64,000 nucleotides of DNA from PHAA01 sp022706565 (GCA_040769385.1 JAXGLD010000005.1:124001-188000), one strand, 5' to 3'. Positions 1-9,055 are shown, counted from the first letter of the stretch. Notes: generated by a model not told the origin, from the sequence alone. Program-made: numbers and translations.

Positions 1-51
1 CCACCTGGTTACGAATGAATAATTTGCAACTCGAGACCCTGAGGCATTATC

Positions 52-89
52 AGAAAACAAAAAAGGATTTACCTATTGGTAATCCTTTT
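52..89 (-). terminator. Rho-independent terminator of tRNA-Trp
   Basis: Stem AAAAGGATT (61-69) pairs with AATCCTTTT (81-89), extended by ACC/GGT (71-73/78-80) across a one-base bulge, with a four-base loop. Read on the minus strand the hairpin is followed by a T-rich run (TTGTTTTC). It lies just downstream of the tRNA. Confidence 0.85.
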
Positions 90-97
90 GTTTCATA

Positions 98-173
98 TGG
101 CAGGGGAGAGAGGTCTCGAACCCCCAGCCCTCGGTTTTGGAGACCGATGCTCTGCCAATTGAGCTACTCCCCT
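98..173 (-). tRNA. tRNA-Trp (anticodon CCA)
   Basis: On the minus strand the sequence folds as a tRNA. The acceptor stem is AGGGGAG paired with CTCCCCT, followed by the U8-A9 positions, a D-arm starting GCTC, an anticodon loop CTCCAAA giving CCA, and a T-arm with the GGTTCGA signature. The discriminator is G and the CCA tail is genome-encoded (98-100). CCA decodes UGG, hence tryptophan. It has its own promoter and terminator, so it is a single-gene transcript divergent from ddl. Confidence 0.96.
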
Positions 174-198
174 GTGCTAGTGTGACTCAGCGAAATTC

Positions 199-227
199 AT
201 TTTATCATATATATTTGAGTCGTTCAA
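199..227 (-). promoter_or_regulatory. sigma-A promoter for tRNA-Trp
   Basis: On the minus strand: -35 TTGAAC (222-227), a 17-base spacer, and -10 TAAAAT (199-204). The predicted start is close to 191, about 18 bases before the mature tRNA 5' end. Confidence 0.7.
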
Positions 228-240
228 TAACTTATCCCGG

Positions 241-269
241 TTGTATAGGCATATAATTAATTGTATATT
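241..269 (+). promoter_or_regulatory. sigma-A promoter for ddl
   Basis: -35 TTGTAT (241-246), a 17-base spacer, and -10 TATATT (264-269). The predicted transcription start near 276 lies upstream of the ATG at 337. This argues against the longer in-frame reading that begins at 241. It is back to back with the tRNA-Trp promoter. Confidence 0.65.
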
Positions 270-336
270 TTACATAGCGTCAAAATCGGACTTTGGGTCC
301 GCAATCATAATATTATTAGATGGGGAAGTGAACGAT

Positions 337-1287
337 ATGTCAAAAGAGAGGGTTCTGGTGTTGATGGGGGGTTACTCGGAGGAAAGAGACGTTTCCATAC
401 GCAGCGGCACCGCTGTTTTGAAAGCTTTGCAAAGTCTTGGCTATGAGGCTGAAGGGATGGACCTCAAGGATCTGCCAATTCAGCACATCGTCGATTTCAA
501 GCCAGACCTGGTGTTTATAGCCCTGCATGGCAAAGACGGGGAGGATGGCACGGTGCAGGGGCTGTTGGATATCCTGAACATACGTTACACCGGATCGGGG
601 GTAGCAGCCAGTGCCATCGGCATCAGCAAGATACTAACCAAGAAAATACTGAGCTATGAAGGCATACCTACGGCACCATTCACAATTTTGAATCGCACTA
701 TCTTCGAATCATCACCCCACGGATTGTCTGACCTCATTGAAAAAATCGGTACGCCAATGGTGATTAAGGCAGCCACCCAGGGATCCAGTATTGGGGTCTA
801 CATCGTGCATAAGGATGAGGATGTTGCCTCGGCATTGGAAGCGGCCTTCGCTTACGATCCCAATGTGCTGGCAGAAAAATTTATCGACGGTATCGAGGTT
901 ACATCCACCGTCATCGGAAATGAGTATGACACTGAAACCCTGCCTCTCATTGAAATCACCTCGGAAAACGAATTCTATGATTTTGAATCCAAGTACACAC
1001 CTGGGATGTGCAGTCACATCATCCCTGCCCGGGTTGACGAGGCGATACAGTCCCGGGTAGCGGTCCTCAGCCAACAGGTATTCAAGGCGCTGGGCTGCAG
1101 GGGAGTGGCCCGGGTGGATTTCATCATCGACCGGGAGGGCAACCCCTTTGTGTTGGAGATAAACACCATACCAGGTATGACCGAGATGAGTTTGGTACCC
1201 GACGCTGCCAGGGCCCAGGGAATCAGTTTCGAGCAGTTGGTCGACAAGTTGGTTCGGCTGGGATTGGAAACCCCTGCACATAGGTAA
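337..1287 (+). CDS. ddl: D-alanine--D-alanine ligase
   Basis: ATP-dependent ligase that makes D-Ala-D-Ala in the cytoplasm for peptidoglycan precursors. The 316 aa length is normal for Ddl. Visible motifs are the N-terminal GGYSEERDVS (11-20), the HGKDGEDG substrate loop (64-71), the ATP-grasp core with a QGSSIGV loop, and the C-terminal block with EINTIPGMT. The start at 337 is chosen because it has an upstream GGGGA site and because a good promoter occupies 241-269. The reading frame stays open to 241 but lacks family similarity there. The gene stands alone, divergent from tRNA-Trp. Function assignment is very secure. Confidence 0.96.
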   Translation: MSKERVLVLMGGYSEERDVSIRSGTAVLKALQSLGYEAEGMDLKDLPIQHIVDFKPDLVFIALHGKDGEDGTVQGLLDILNIRYTGSGVAASAIGISKILTKKILSYEGIPTAPFTILNRTIFESSPHGLSDLIEKIGTPMVIKAATQGSSIGVYIVHKDEDVASALEAAFAYDPNVLAEKFIDGIEVTSTVIGNEYDTETLPLIEITSENEFYDFESKYTPGMCSHIIPARVDEAIQSRVAVLSQQVFKALGCRGVARVDFIIDREGNPFVLEINTIPGMTEMSLVPDAARAQGISFEQLVDKLVRLGLETPAHR

Positions 1288-1518
1288 TTGAGCGCTCGGT
1301 GTAAAACGACAGATTATTTGTTTTTACACATGTTTAGCAGATAAACATCAATTCATTGACATTTATTGTCGGCCGATGGAGTAATCCTCGGGGGTTCTTT
1401 TCGGCGTCAGAATAGTCTAACATTAGTTTAGGAATAACAAGGACAAGCTGAACGACCATGTGAATAGGCATATTTGCACGAATATTACGCTGTCAAATCC
1501 AACGATAGGAGGATGGTC

Positions 1519-4263
1519 ATGGAGGATAATTCAAATCGGACGCTGATAAAGATTATTGTAGTAGGGGCGCTGTTGTGGGCAGCGTCAGCCTTGACATCTT
1601 ATTATGTAGATTGGCTCTGGTTCAAATCAATAGATTTCGCCCAAGTGTTTACTATTACCCTGCTAAACAAGCTGGCCCTGCTGATAGGCGCCTTCCTGGT
1701 GGCATTGGTTTTTGTCGGGGGTAATCTATGGCTAACCAAGAACAACGACAAACCGGAGCGGGAAAGACCGCGAGATGATGAGCAGGAACAGGATGTAATT
1801 TTTCTTAAACCCAATCTGAGCCAATGGGGTACTCTTATCCAGGGTGAGAACCGCAAATGGGTATTCTTGGCGGCTTCCTTGTTCGGGGCTTATCTGGTCA
1901 GCAGCATTGTGGGCAATAACTGGATAATCGTGCAGCAATTGCTGAATAAAACGGCATTTGGCATTGCCGACCCGGTCTTTAACCGGGACCTGGGATTCTA
2001 TTTTTTCAACCTGCCTTTCTATCATTTTATCTATAGCCTTATCATGTCGATGCTGGTAATAACCAGCATCATGGTAGGTATAGTCTATCTGCTTAACGCC
2101 TCGGCGAATCTTTTTATGGTCGACTGGGATGATTATTCCTTTGCTAAAAAACATTTATCCTTCTTGTTCGCAGCTATTTTTGCCTTAAAAGCCTGGGGAT
2201 ATAAGCTGGCCACCTTCGACAATCTCTATTCCAACCAGGGGGCGGTATTTGGAGCCGCATACACCGACATTCACGCCCGCCTGGTCGCCAATCAGGTACT
2301 GATGGTAGTGGCCCTGGCGGTGGCTGCATTGTTGTTGATAAACCTATATGTCGGCAAATTCCGGTGGACATTGTACAGCATCGGCGTCTGGGTGGTATTG
2401 GCCATTGTAATGGGTGGGGTTTACCCCACTGTGATCCAGAATTTTGTGGTAAAGCCCAATGAATTCAACCTGGAAAAGCCATATATTGAAACCGGCATCC
2501 AGTTTACCCGTCAGGCCTATGGTCTGGACGAGATGGAAAACAAACAGTTTGATATCGATTACAACCTCACCCCGGCTGATATCCAGGCTAACGAGGCTAC
2601 TATCCGCAATATCCGGTTATGGGATTGGCAGCCATTGGGGGAAACCTATCGAAGCCTGCAGGAATTGCGGCCTTATTATGTTTTTAATGACGTCGACATC
2701 GATCGCTATACCGTTAACGGCCGGTACCGTCAGGTGATGCTGTCAGCCCGGGAGATCGAACAAACCCCCGAGCAGGCAAGGGCCTGGGTCAATCAGCGCC
2801 TCATGTTCACCCATGGTTATGGATTGGTGATGAGCCCGGTTACAGAGATAGCCCAGGAAGGTTTTCCGGAATTTTTCATTAAGGACATCCCCCCGCAGTT
2901 TGCCACCGACATAACCATTTCCCGACCGGAGATATATTTTGGGGAGAAGACTGACAATTATGCTATCGTCAACACCAAACAGGATGAATTCGATTATCCT
3001 ATGGGAGACCAGAACGTCCTCACCCAGTACCAGGGCAACAAAGGAATTCCAGTGAATTCGTTTGCCCGGCGTCTGGTCTTGAGTTGGACTCTGCGTGACT
3101 ATAAAATGATCCTTTCCTCGGAAGTTACAAACGAGAGCCAGATTCTGATGAACCGCAACATAGTGTCCAGGACCCGTGAGGTAGCGCCCTATCTGAGCTA
3201 TGATGAGGATCCCTACATGGTGATCGATCCTGAGGGCCGCTTGTTCTGGATTATGGATGCTTATACCTACTCCAGCATGTATCCTTATTCAAAACCCTAC
3301 GATCAGGCCGGCCACAACTACATCCGCAACTCGGTCAAGGTAGTCTGCGACGCCTACACCGGCGAGATGAGTTTTTATGTGGCGGATAGTCAGGACCCGA
3401 TGATCCAGACTTATCAGAAGATATTTCCTGATTTGTACAAACCGATCGAGGAAATGCCAGCGGGGCTTAAGCCACATATCCGTTACCCGGTAGATCTATT
3501 CCGCATCCAAGCCAACATTTACAGTTTGTATCATATTAGTGATCCAGGGGTCTTTTATAATAAGGAAGACATCTGGGTAATCCCCAATGAGCTTACCGGA
3601 GGTGCTGAAACTCCCATCGAACCTTACTATATAATCATGCGCCTGCCCGGGGAAAGCGTGGCGGAGTACATTCTTATGCTCCCTTATACCCCCAACGGTC
3701 GGCCCAACATGATCGCCTGGATGTGTGCCCGGATGGACGGCGACAATTATGGTAAGAAACTGGTCTTCCAGTTCCCCAAACAGGAGACCGTATATGGGCC
3801 GATGCAGATTGAAACGCGTATAAACCAGGATACCGAAATCTCTCGCCAACTGACACTTTGGGACCAGAGGGGTTCCAGCGCCTTGCGAGGCAACCTGTTG
3901 GTCATACCCATCAACAACTCTATATTGTATATTGAGCCGTTGTATCTTCAGGCCGAGACTAGCATAATGCCGGAGTTGAAGAGGGTCATCGCGGCTTATG
4001 GCAATATGGTGGTCATGGAGGAGACCCTTGACAAGGCCTTGACCGCATTGTTCGGCGGGACAGGAGAACCGGCACCAGGTCCCACGACCCCAAGGCCTGA
4101 TACCGGCGGTGAGGAAATGACGATAGCCGAACTGGCCCAGATAGCCAGGCAATATTATGACCAGGCCAACAGCAGCCTGAGGGCGGGCGATTGGACTGGC
4201 TATGGGCAAAACATTGAGAAGTTGAATGAGGTAATAAACCAGCTGGAACTGCTGACACAATAA
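1519..4263 (+). CDS. UPF0182 family membrane protein
   Basis: A 914 aa protein of the UPF0182 (COG1615) family, whose function is not established. The N-terminal third (to about residue 310) holds roughly seven hydrophobic segments, with a charged cytoplasmic-type linker (NNDKPERERPRDDEQEQ) after the second. The remaining 600 residues are a large soluble, presumably extracytoplasmic domain rich in Tyr, Pro and Asp. A short acidic helical tail follows a Pro-Gly-rich linker (GEPAPGPTTPRP). AGGAGG at 1507-1512 fixes the ATG at 1519; the open frame reaches 1474. The SGNH hydrolase starts 14 bases after the stop, so the two are probably cotranscribed. Confidence 0.9.
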   Translation: MEDNSNRTLIKIIVVGALLWAASALTSYYVDWLWFKSIDFAQVFTITLLNKLALLIGAFLVALVFVGGNLWLTKNNDKPERERPRDDEQEQDVIFLKPNLSQWGTLIQGENRKWVFLAASLFGAYLVSSIVGNNWIIVQQLLNKTAFGIADPVFNRDLGFYFFNLPFYHFIYSLIMSMLVITSIMVGIVYLLNASANLFMVDWDDYSFAKKHLSFLFAAIFALKAWGYKLATFDNLYSNQGAVFGAAYTDIHARLVANQVLMVVALAVAALLLINLYVGKFRWTLYSIGVWVVLAIVMGGVYPTVIQNFVVKPNEFNLEKPYIETGIQFTRQAYGLDEMENKQFDIDYNLTPADIQANEATIRNIRLWDWQPLGETYRSLQELRPYYVFNDVDIDRYTVNGRYRQVMLSAREIEQTPEQARAWVNQRLMFTHGYGLVMSPVTEIAQEGFPEFFIKDIPPQFATDITISRPEIYFGEKTDNYAIVNTKQDEFDYPMGDQNVLTQYQGNKGIPVNSFARRLVLSWTLRDYKMILSSEVTNESQILMNRNIVSRTREVAPYLSYDEDPYMVIDPEGRLFWIMDAYTYSSMYPYSKPYDQAGHNYIRNSVKVVCDAYTGEMSFYVADSQDPMIQTYQKIFPDLYKPIEEMPAGLKPHIRYPVDLFRIQANIYSLYHISDPGVFYNKEDIWVIPNELTGGAETPIEPYYIIMRLPGESVAEYILMLPYTPNGRPNMIAWMCARMDGDNYGKKLVFQFPKQETVYGPMQIETRINQDTEISRQLTLWDQRGSSALRGNLLVIPINNSILYIEPLYLQAETSIMPELKRVIAAYGNMVVMEETLDKALTALFGGTGEPAPGPTTPRPDTGGEEMTIAELAQIARQYYDQANSSLRAGDWTGYGQNIEKLNEVINQLELLTQ

Positions 4264-4277
4264 GCTGAGGAGAATGT

Positions 4278-4844
4278 ATGGGACAGCCAGAGGGAATCAA
4301 AGTAGTATGCCTGGGTGACAGTATAACCTGGGGCTTTCCGTACGGACCGGAGGTATCTTGGGTGACCATGTTGAATGAAGTCATGGATGGAGAGTTTATC
4401 AATGAGGGGATAAACGGCAATACCACCGACAATATGCTGCGCCGTTTTTACCGCTCTGTCCTCAAGCATGAGCCTACCCACTTGGTCATACTGGGTGGGG
4501 CCAACGACGTGCTGTGGCACGAAAGCATCGACCGCATCGTCCATAATCTGCAGACTATGGCGGAGAAAGCCAGGGAGGCAGGAATCAAGGTGATAATGGC
4601 TACCCCTACCGCCATCGATCACCGGGAGGTAGAGCGCAGGCTGGACCGGATCCGGACCTGGATAAAAAACTATGCCCGGGAAAATGATTTGCCGGTTATC
4701 GATTTTGCCGCCGCCTATTTCGATCCGGAAGGCAAAATTCGTTCCGAACTGCTCCTCCCGGATGGAGCCCATCCCAATAAAAACGGCTATAAGGCCATGT
4801 TTGAGGTCATCGATCTGAACATCTTCAGGGATGGGGGAGCCTAG
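4278..4844 (+). CDS. SGNH/GDSL-family hydrolase
   Basis: A 188 aa single-domain esterase/lipase-type hydrolase without signal peptide, so probably cytoplasmic. All four SGNH blocks are present: GDSIT with nucleophile Ser15, the glycine block EGINGNT (about 43-49), GGAND with Asn76, and DGAHPN with Asp162 and His165. The substrate cannot be told; the family includes thioesterase/lysophospholipase TesA and acyl-carbohydrate esterases. GAGGAG precedes the start. It probably shares an operon with the UPF0182 gene. Its TAG stop sits in the palindrome CTAG (4841-4844), which also supplies the stop codon of the convergent gene. Confidence 0.92.
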   Translation: MGQPEGIKVVCLGDSITWGFPYGPEVSWVTMLNEVMDGEFINEGINGNTTDNMLRRFYRSVLKHEPTHLVILGGANDVLWHESIDRIVHNLQTMAEKAREAGIKVIMATPTAIDHREVERRLDRIRTWIKNYARENDLPVIDFAAAYFDPEGKIRSELLLPDGAHPNKNGYKAMFEVIDLNIFRDGGA

Positions 4845-5824
4845 ACGGAGGGCGGGACTTCCTCCGGCTGGCAGGGACGAACCGATAACAAAATGGGCTC
4901 CAGGCTGTCGGGTGGGGATATTGATACCCGGGTGCTGTCCAGGTCGCGGGCATCACTATAACGGGCTACTATGGATGCGGCCGTCAAAAGATCCGGAGTC
5001 TTATCGGCATCGAACAATCTCAACAGACCTAGGGGCCCGGGCCGGTCGGTTACCTTGATTAGGTAATCATGGCTGCGGGCTATTTTCTGCAGTTGTTCAT
5101 TCTCGTTGTGGTTGCGGCCTACTACCAGCAGTTCACCTTCGCTAAGATAGAAGTGCCGCCCGGTCTTTAAAATCGCCAGTTCGTCTACCGCGATTTCCGG
5201 CTTCACGGCCAAAATCCGACGCAGTCGCCGGGAATAGTTCTCCTGGGTCAGCAGGCAGCCACCGGCCGGGGTGGGGTATTCTTTTATACCATAGTGTTCG
5301 GCCAGCTGCATCTGGCGGGAACGGCTGCGCCCGCTGATATCCAACAGGCGGCTGCGATCCACCCAGCCTTCCTGCTCCGGGATGGTTGGTTCCAGCAACC
5401 GGGCTGAAAGAGGCCGCAGTACCAGGCCCTTGTAACCGGACAGCTTCTCCACCTGCTGCAGAGCTGATTTGTTCTGGCTCATGGGCCGTTCGCCCACCAC
5501 CTCACCGGTAACCAGAAACGATGCCCCGATTTCCTCCATGAACCGGCCGGCCCGGTTGAGCATGAAGCCATGGCAGTCGATACAGGGATTGAAGTTCTTG
5601 CCGTACCCATAAACGGGTTTCTTCAATACATCCATATACTCAGTTCCGATATCGAGTTCATGATACTCAATTCCCAGTTGGGCTGCCGCCTTGCGGTTGG
5701 CCGGCTCGGCGCCAAAAAAAGGTGAAACGAAGTTAACTGCGACCACCTCTATGCCTTGGTCCTGCATGAGACACACGGCCAATAACGAATCCAGCCCCCC
5801 GGAAAAAAGACTAACTGCTTTCAA
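4841..5824 (-). CDS. PP-loop ATPase of ThiI/MnmA-like type with C-terminal NFACT-R-like region
   Basis: Predicted adenylating enzyme for RNA or sulfur chemistry. The PP-loop SGGLDS is at residues 8-13 and a Cys pair (PCIDC, C81/C84) fits the thiolase-type subgroup. The C-terminal ~100 residues (from about 215) resemble the NFACT-R RNA-binding region seen in this family. No methyltransferase motifs were seen. I take the TTG at 5824 as start (327 aa): it sits two codons before the conserved fold and AGGGAG lies 12 bases upstream. In-frame ATGs at 5866 and 5884 have no ribosome binding site. The gene overlaps the end of the DUF523 gene by 14 bases, implying translational coupling. The exact RNA substrate is unknown. 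Confidence 0.82.
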   Translation of the reverse strand: MKAVSLFSGGLDSLLAVCLMQDQGIEVVAVNFVSPFFGAEPANRKAAAQLGIEYHELDIGTEYMDVLKKPVYGYGKNFNPCIDCHGFMLNRAGRFMEEIGASFLVTGEVVGERPMSQNKSALQQVEKLSGYKGLVLRPLSARLLEPTIPEQEGWVDRSRLLDISGRSRSRQMQLAEHYGIKEYPTPAGGCLLTQENYSRRLRRILAVKPEIAVDELAILKTGRHFYLSEGELLVVGRNHNENEQLQKIARSHDYLIKVTDRPGPLGLLRLFDADKTPDLLTAASIVARYSDARDLDSTRVSISPPDSLEPILLSVRPCQPEEVPPSV

Positions 5825-6293
5825 TGCTGGTGCACACTCCCTTTTCGCGGAGGTAATCCTCCTCATTCCAAACCTGGAATCCATGCTGTTTGAGCATAGC
5901 GGTGGTCACCCCGTCGCCAGCAATCATTTTATGAGTGAAGGTACCATCATGGATGGTCCCGGTGCCACAGGACGGACTTCCTCTTTTCAAGATGGCACCA
6001 TCAACATCGGCCCGGATAGCGATGCTCAGGGCCTCTTCCGCGCCACGCACAAAGTTCTTGGTAACATTCATGCCGTTGCGGTTGATGACCAGTGCAACCC
6101 CCTCTATGACATCCAGACCAGTTCCGCCGCTTATTTCACAGGCACTGCGGGGCGTGGTCAGACCACCCAGCTGTTCCGGGCAGACCGGAATCACTTCGCC
6201 CATTACCAGTAATTCCACAAAATAGGGATGTAGATTATTACCCCCGTTATATTTGCAATTAACCCCGCACAAACAGGCACTGACAAGCTTCAT
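5811..6293 (-). CDS. DUF523 family protein (TudS-like Fe-S desulfidase fold)
   Basis: A 160 aa DUF523 protein. The family includes TudS, an Fe-S enzyme that removes sulfur from thiouracil, so a sulfur-related role is plausible but not shown. Conserved-looking cysteines are C7, C9 and C13 in the N-terminal block, C38 in CPE (with E40), and C109 in SPSCGTG. The three blocks match the expected Fe-S ligand layout. The ATG at 6293 follows GGAGG (6300-6304) with six bases between; an upstream TTG is not needed. It is the first gene of a two-gene operon with the PP-loop ATPase. Confidence 0.88.
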   Translation of the reverse strand: MKLVSACLCGVNCKYNGGNNLHPYFVELLVMGEVIPVCPEQLGGLTTPRSACEISGGTGLDVIEGVALVINRNGMNVTKNFVRGAEEALSIAIRADVDGAILKRGSPSCGTGTIHDGTFTHKMIAGDGVTTAMLKQHGFQVWNEEDYLREKGVCTSIESS

Positions 6294-6490
6294 GTCCAAC
6301 CTCCAATTACTACATTTTAAAGATTATTTGAGTTCATTTCAACTATGTCGATTTTTGTCCAGCCTGGGGCTGTTTTTGCTGTAGCTGGCTTGTTTAGAGG
6401 ATGTTTCCTGTTGTCTTCAAGGAATCAGTAGAGATTATCCAGCCATTTTGATAAATTTGGGCGCATATCTATAGTGGGGGAGGGAATTGC

Positions 6491-7153
6491 ATGCTGGAAA
6501 TCATTGTGAGGTGGAGAAATCTCCGCAACCGACTTCTAAGGCCCAAACCGCAGGTCCGCCGAAGTCGGGCCAAGATGGTGGCAGGAATCCGGGTCCTGGT
6601 GGTAATAGCCGTGATCATGCTGATCACTTGGCTGTCGGGGCTTTATTACCGGAACAATCATCCGGCCATCGGCCAGGCGATCGATGAATACCGCGGGGTA
6701 ACCGTTTACTGTAATGGCGGGCAGATCGATCTTAGCCATGGCCAGCATTACAGCCCGGACGGATACTACTACGGGCAAAAGTGGCAGTGTGTAGAGTTTG
6801 CCAAGCGCTTTTACTATGTGGCTCTTCATCATGCCATGCCTGATACATATGGCAATGCTAGTGATTTCTGGGATGAAGGGGTGGCAGCTGGCCAGCTGAA
6901 TTATCGGCGGGGCTTGCTCCAGTACCGCAATGGGGGAGAAATCCCGCCCCAGGTCGACGATCTGTTGGTCTTCACTAATGGAGCCTATGGTCATGTGGCG
7001 GTGATTAGCAAGGTGGAGCCAGACCAGATCGAGGTGGTTCAGCAGAATGTGGCCGGGCATTCGCGGCAGAAGCTGGCCTATTCGATACGATCAGGCCGCC
7101 ATTACATAGGTGACGGCCAACAGCCGGCTGGTTGGCTGCGATTGGAGAAATAA
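6491..7153 (+). CDS. membrane-anchored CHAP-domain amidase, glutathionylspermidine amidase-like
   Basis: A 220 aa protein with a basic N-terminus, one transmembrane helix (about 31-50) and a C-terminal CHAP cysteine-peptidase domain, so the enzyme should face the outside. The catalytic Cys100 lies in KWQCVEFAKRF and His168 in YGHVAVI. The Cys motif is closest to the amidase half of glutathionylspermidine synthetase/amidase rather than to phage endolysins. Peptidoglycan is the likelier substrate given the location, but this is inference. GGGGGAGG precedes the ATG. It is a single gene ending at a terminator shared with the convergent cupin gene. Confidence 0.85.
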   Translation: MLEIIVRWRNLRNRLLRPKPQVRRSRAKMVAGIRVLVVIAVIMLITWLSGLYYRNNHPAIGQAIDEYRGVTVYCNGGQIDLSHGQHYSPDGYYYGQKWQCVEFAKRFYYVALHHAMPDTYGNASDFWDEGVAAGQLNYRRGLLQYRNGGEIPPQVDDLLVFTNGAYGHVAVISKVEPDQIEVVQQNVAGHSRQKLAYSIRSGRHYIGDGQQPAGWLRLEK

Positions 7154-7165
7154 CAGCCAAAGGAA

Positions 7166-7205
7166 AGCCGGAATGGATGTGCTCGTCCAGTTCCGGCTCG
7201 TTTTC
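7166..7205 (+). terminator. terminator between convergent genes
   Basis: AGCCGGAA (7166-7173) pairs with TTCCGGCT (7191-7198), followed by CGTTTTC. It lies between the CHAP gene and the convergent cupin gene. Confidence 0.6.
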
Positions 7206-7245
7206 AGATACAATTGGCAGAGTTTCTCAGGTTGCGGCAGCCTGC

Positions 7246-7986
7246 TCAGCCCAAGGTCTTAATCTTGTCCAGGGCATACTCGATTTCATTTTTAATCGCG
7301 TCCGGGAATGATCTCTGCCGGGCCTGTTGCAGCACATCGCTGGCCCAGGGCTCGGCAATCGATCCCAGGGTGCGAATAGCATAAACCCTCTTGTTGACCG
7401 AAGGCGGATACATACGCTGAACGGTTTGGTTATGAAGGTTGAAATAATTGATGAAACCCTTGCGCACCGGCTTGCCATAAACGTGGATAGTAACCGCGGT
7501 ACGGTTATCCAGGGCGGCCATCTGGTGGATGCCGTTATTTTGGGGAAGCACATAGGTCATTTGCCCCGGTGCCAATTGGGCCTCAGCCACCGGTTTGAGC
7601 TCGGCATGGTGGATATCGCTGCCGTCGTCGAGACGGGCAAATTTTTTCTCCGCTACGCGGTTGATGTAAGCCCCTACCAATCCCCAGGCGCCATGGTCAT
7701 GGACGGGGTAGGTTTCATCAGGTTCCCATACAAACGCTCGCACCGAATACAATTTCTCCGGGCTGTTGTACAGCTGGATATCGTAGGGATCGATGGATTG
7801 CCATTGGGATTGCAGGAAAGCATCGTCCAGCACCAGCCGGCTTAATGTCGGCTGGAGCCATCCAGGGTTGGATATTAGTTCGGCCAGCATCTGCCGCCCA
7901 TCATCAAGTATTTGCTCCATTCCCGGATTCTCCCTTAGAAATGCAGTAAATTGGTCGTTAAACTGCTCCAGAGTCTTGATAGCCAT
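7246..7986 (-). CDS. cysteine dioxygenase-like cupin
   Basis: A 246 aa metal-binding double-stranded beta-helix protein of the cysteine dioxygenase type I superfamily. The metal ligands are the HDH pair (H96, H98 in VHDHGAWG) and H154 in NNGIHQMAAL, all in the expected order. The C-terminal helical tail (about 195-246) is extra to the minimal cupin. True cysteine dioxygenases use O2. In an apparent anaerobe the substrate may be another thiol, or the protein may act in microaerobic stress; neither can be decided here. GAGGAGG lies eight bases before the ATG. The QueG-like gene lies upstream, 37 bases away on the same strand. Confidence 0.82.
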   Translation of the reverse strand: MAIKTLEQFNDQFTAFLRENPGMEQILDDGRQMLAELISNPGWLQPTLSRLVLDDAFLQSQWQSIDPYDIQLYNSPEKLYSVRAFVWEPDETYPVHDHGAWGLVGAYINRVAEKKFARLDDGSDIHHAELKPVAEAQLAPGQMTYVLPQNNGIHQMAALDNRTAVTIHVYGKPVRKGFINYFNLHNQTVQRMYPPSVNKRVYAIRTLGSIAEPWASDVLQQARQRSFPDAIKNEIEYALDKIKTLG

Positions 7987-8023
7987 TTTTATCCCTCCTC
8001 CAAATCATGAAAATAATTTTTAA

Positions 8024-8866
8024 TCAGCGCGGGAATTCTTTATTCCAGCTGCCGTATTTGCGCACGTGCGTCCAGGATTTGTAGCGGGGATCGTCCGGAT
8101 TCGCATTAAGGGCTTCAGATTCCTCCAGGTATTTTTTCAGAATCCCCTTTTGTTTATATAGACGCCGGTCCTTGCCCACGGGGCACACCTTAGTACATAT
8201 GCCGCAGGGGTAGGCCTTATCAGCAGTCAATTCCCGGTGCCGCTCCAGACAGGGCAATAGGATAAACTCGCCTTTGTAACTGTCTTCCTTCATCACCAGG
8301 GCATTGACCGGGCAGCACTTGGCACAGGTTCCGCATTTGATGCACAGCTCTTTTGCCACCATCGGGTCCGGTTCCAAAGCAACTTCTGTGAAAATGGACA
8401 CTAACCTGACCCGGGGCCCGAATTCGGGTGTCAGCAGGCAGTTATTGACGCCCACAGTACCCAAACCGGCATACTTGGCAGCCGTTATATGGTTGAAGGC
8501 GGCGGCCGGGCGGTCTTTTAAGAGCCTGAGGCTGCCAAAACCATCCCGCATGAAGTAATAAGAGGCATGACCCAGGCGGTTAAGGTAACGGACCAGGTTG
8601 TAAGCCATCCCATCCAGGGTACGATTGGCAGTGTCGTACATCTCCTTGTGCAGAAGCGAGGGAGTGGTTTCGACAATCGGCAACGGCATTGCCACTCCCA
8701 GGACAATAACTGTGCGAGCGGGTTCCCAAAGCGAGCGGGGCCGGAATTCGACCGGACATTCATTTACTTGATCCCATCGTTCGACTGGGGCAAAACCGAT
8801 AATGTCCGCCCCTGCATCCTGGCAAAATTGCTTGATTTTATTACGTAGCTCCATATCGCTGCCCAT
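8024..8866 (-). CDS. QueG-like 4Fe-4S double-cluster protein
   Basis: A 280 aa protein related to epoxyqueuosine reductase (COG1600). The N-terminal half (to about 150) resembles the cobalamin-binding part of QueG. The C-terminal half carries two ferredoxin-type clusters: CIKCGTCAKCCP and CGICTKVCP. It is shorter than genuine QueG (about 310-380 aa) and lacks the C-terminal HEAT region, so it is probably a paralogue with another reductive role rather than the tRNA enzyme. GAGAGGAG precedes the ATG. It is first of a likely two-gene unit with the cupin. Confidence 0.85.
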   Translation of the reverse strand: MGSDMELRNKIKQFCQDAGADIIGFAPVERWDQVNECPVEFRPRSLWEPARTVIVLGVAMPLPIVETTPSLLHKEMYDTANRTLDGMAYNLVRYLNRLGHASYYFMRDGFGSLRLLKDRPAAAFNHITAAKYAGLGTVGVNNCLLTPEFGPRVRLVSIFTEVALEPDPMVAKELCIKCGTCAKCCPVNALVMKEDSYKGEFILLPCLERHRELTADKAYPCGICTKVCPVGKDRRLYKQKGILKKYLEESEALNANPDDPRYKSWTHVRKYGSWNKEFPR

Positions 8867-8990
8867 TGCAGCAACTCCTCTCCCAGCGCTATTGATTTAA
8901 TTATACTACAGCTAGCCGAAATTGGCGGGTTGAAAACCAACCAGTGGGCATCTGCTGCTGTAACGACGGTGGAAGCGCAGACGAAATTTT

Positions 8991-9019
8991 CACATGCTTG
9001 CTAGTGGATTCATATTCTA
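8991..9019 (+). promoter_or_regulatory. sigma-K-type (late mother-cell) promoter
   Basis: CACA at 8991-8994 matches the -35 consensus mACm. A 16-base spacer (8995-9010) is followed by CATATTCTA (9011-9019), an exact fit to the -10 consensus CATAnnnTA known for Bacillus sigma-K. The predicted start near 9026 leaves a 30-base leader with GGGGGAGG before the ATG at 9056. It would place the tandem YheC/D genes under late sporulation control in the mother cell. Confidence 0.65.
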
Positions 9020-9055
9020 TAAGGAAAATACAACACGAGGGGGAGGTAATTTTTA

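Noticed and set aside
1356..1386. Promoter for the UPF0182 gene (TTGACA at 1356)
   Set aside because: No acceptable -10 at 16-18 bases; the nearest TAATCC is 20 bases away.
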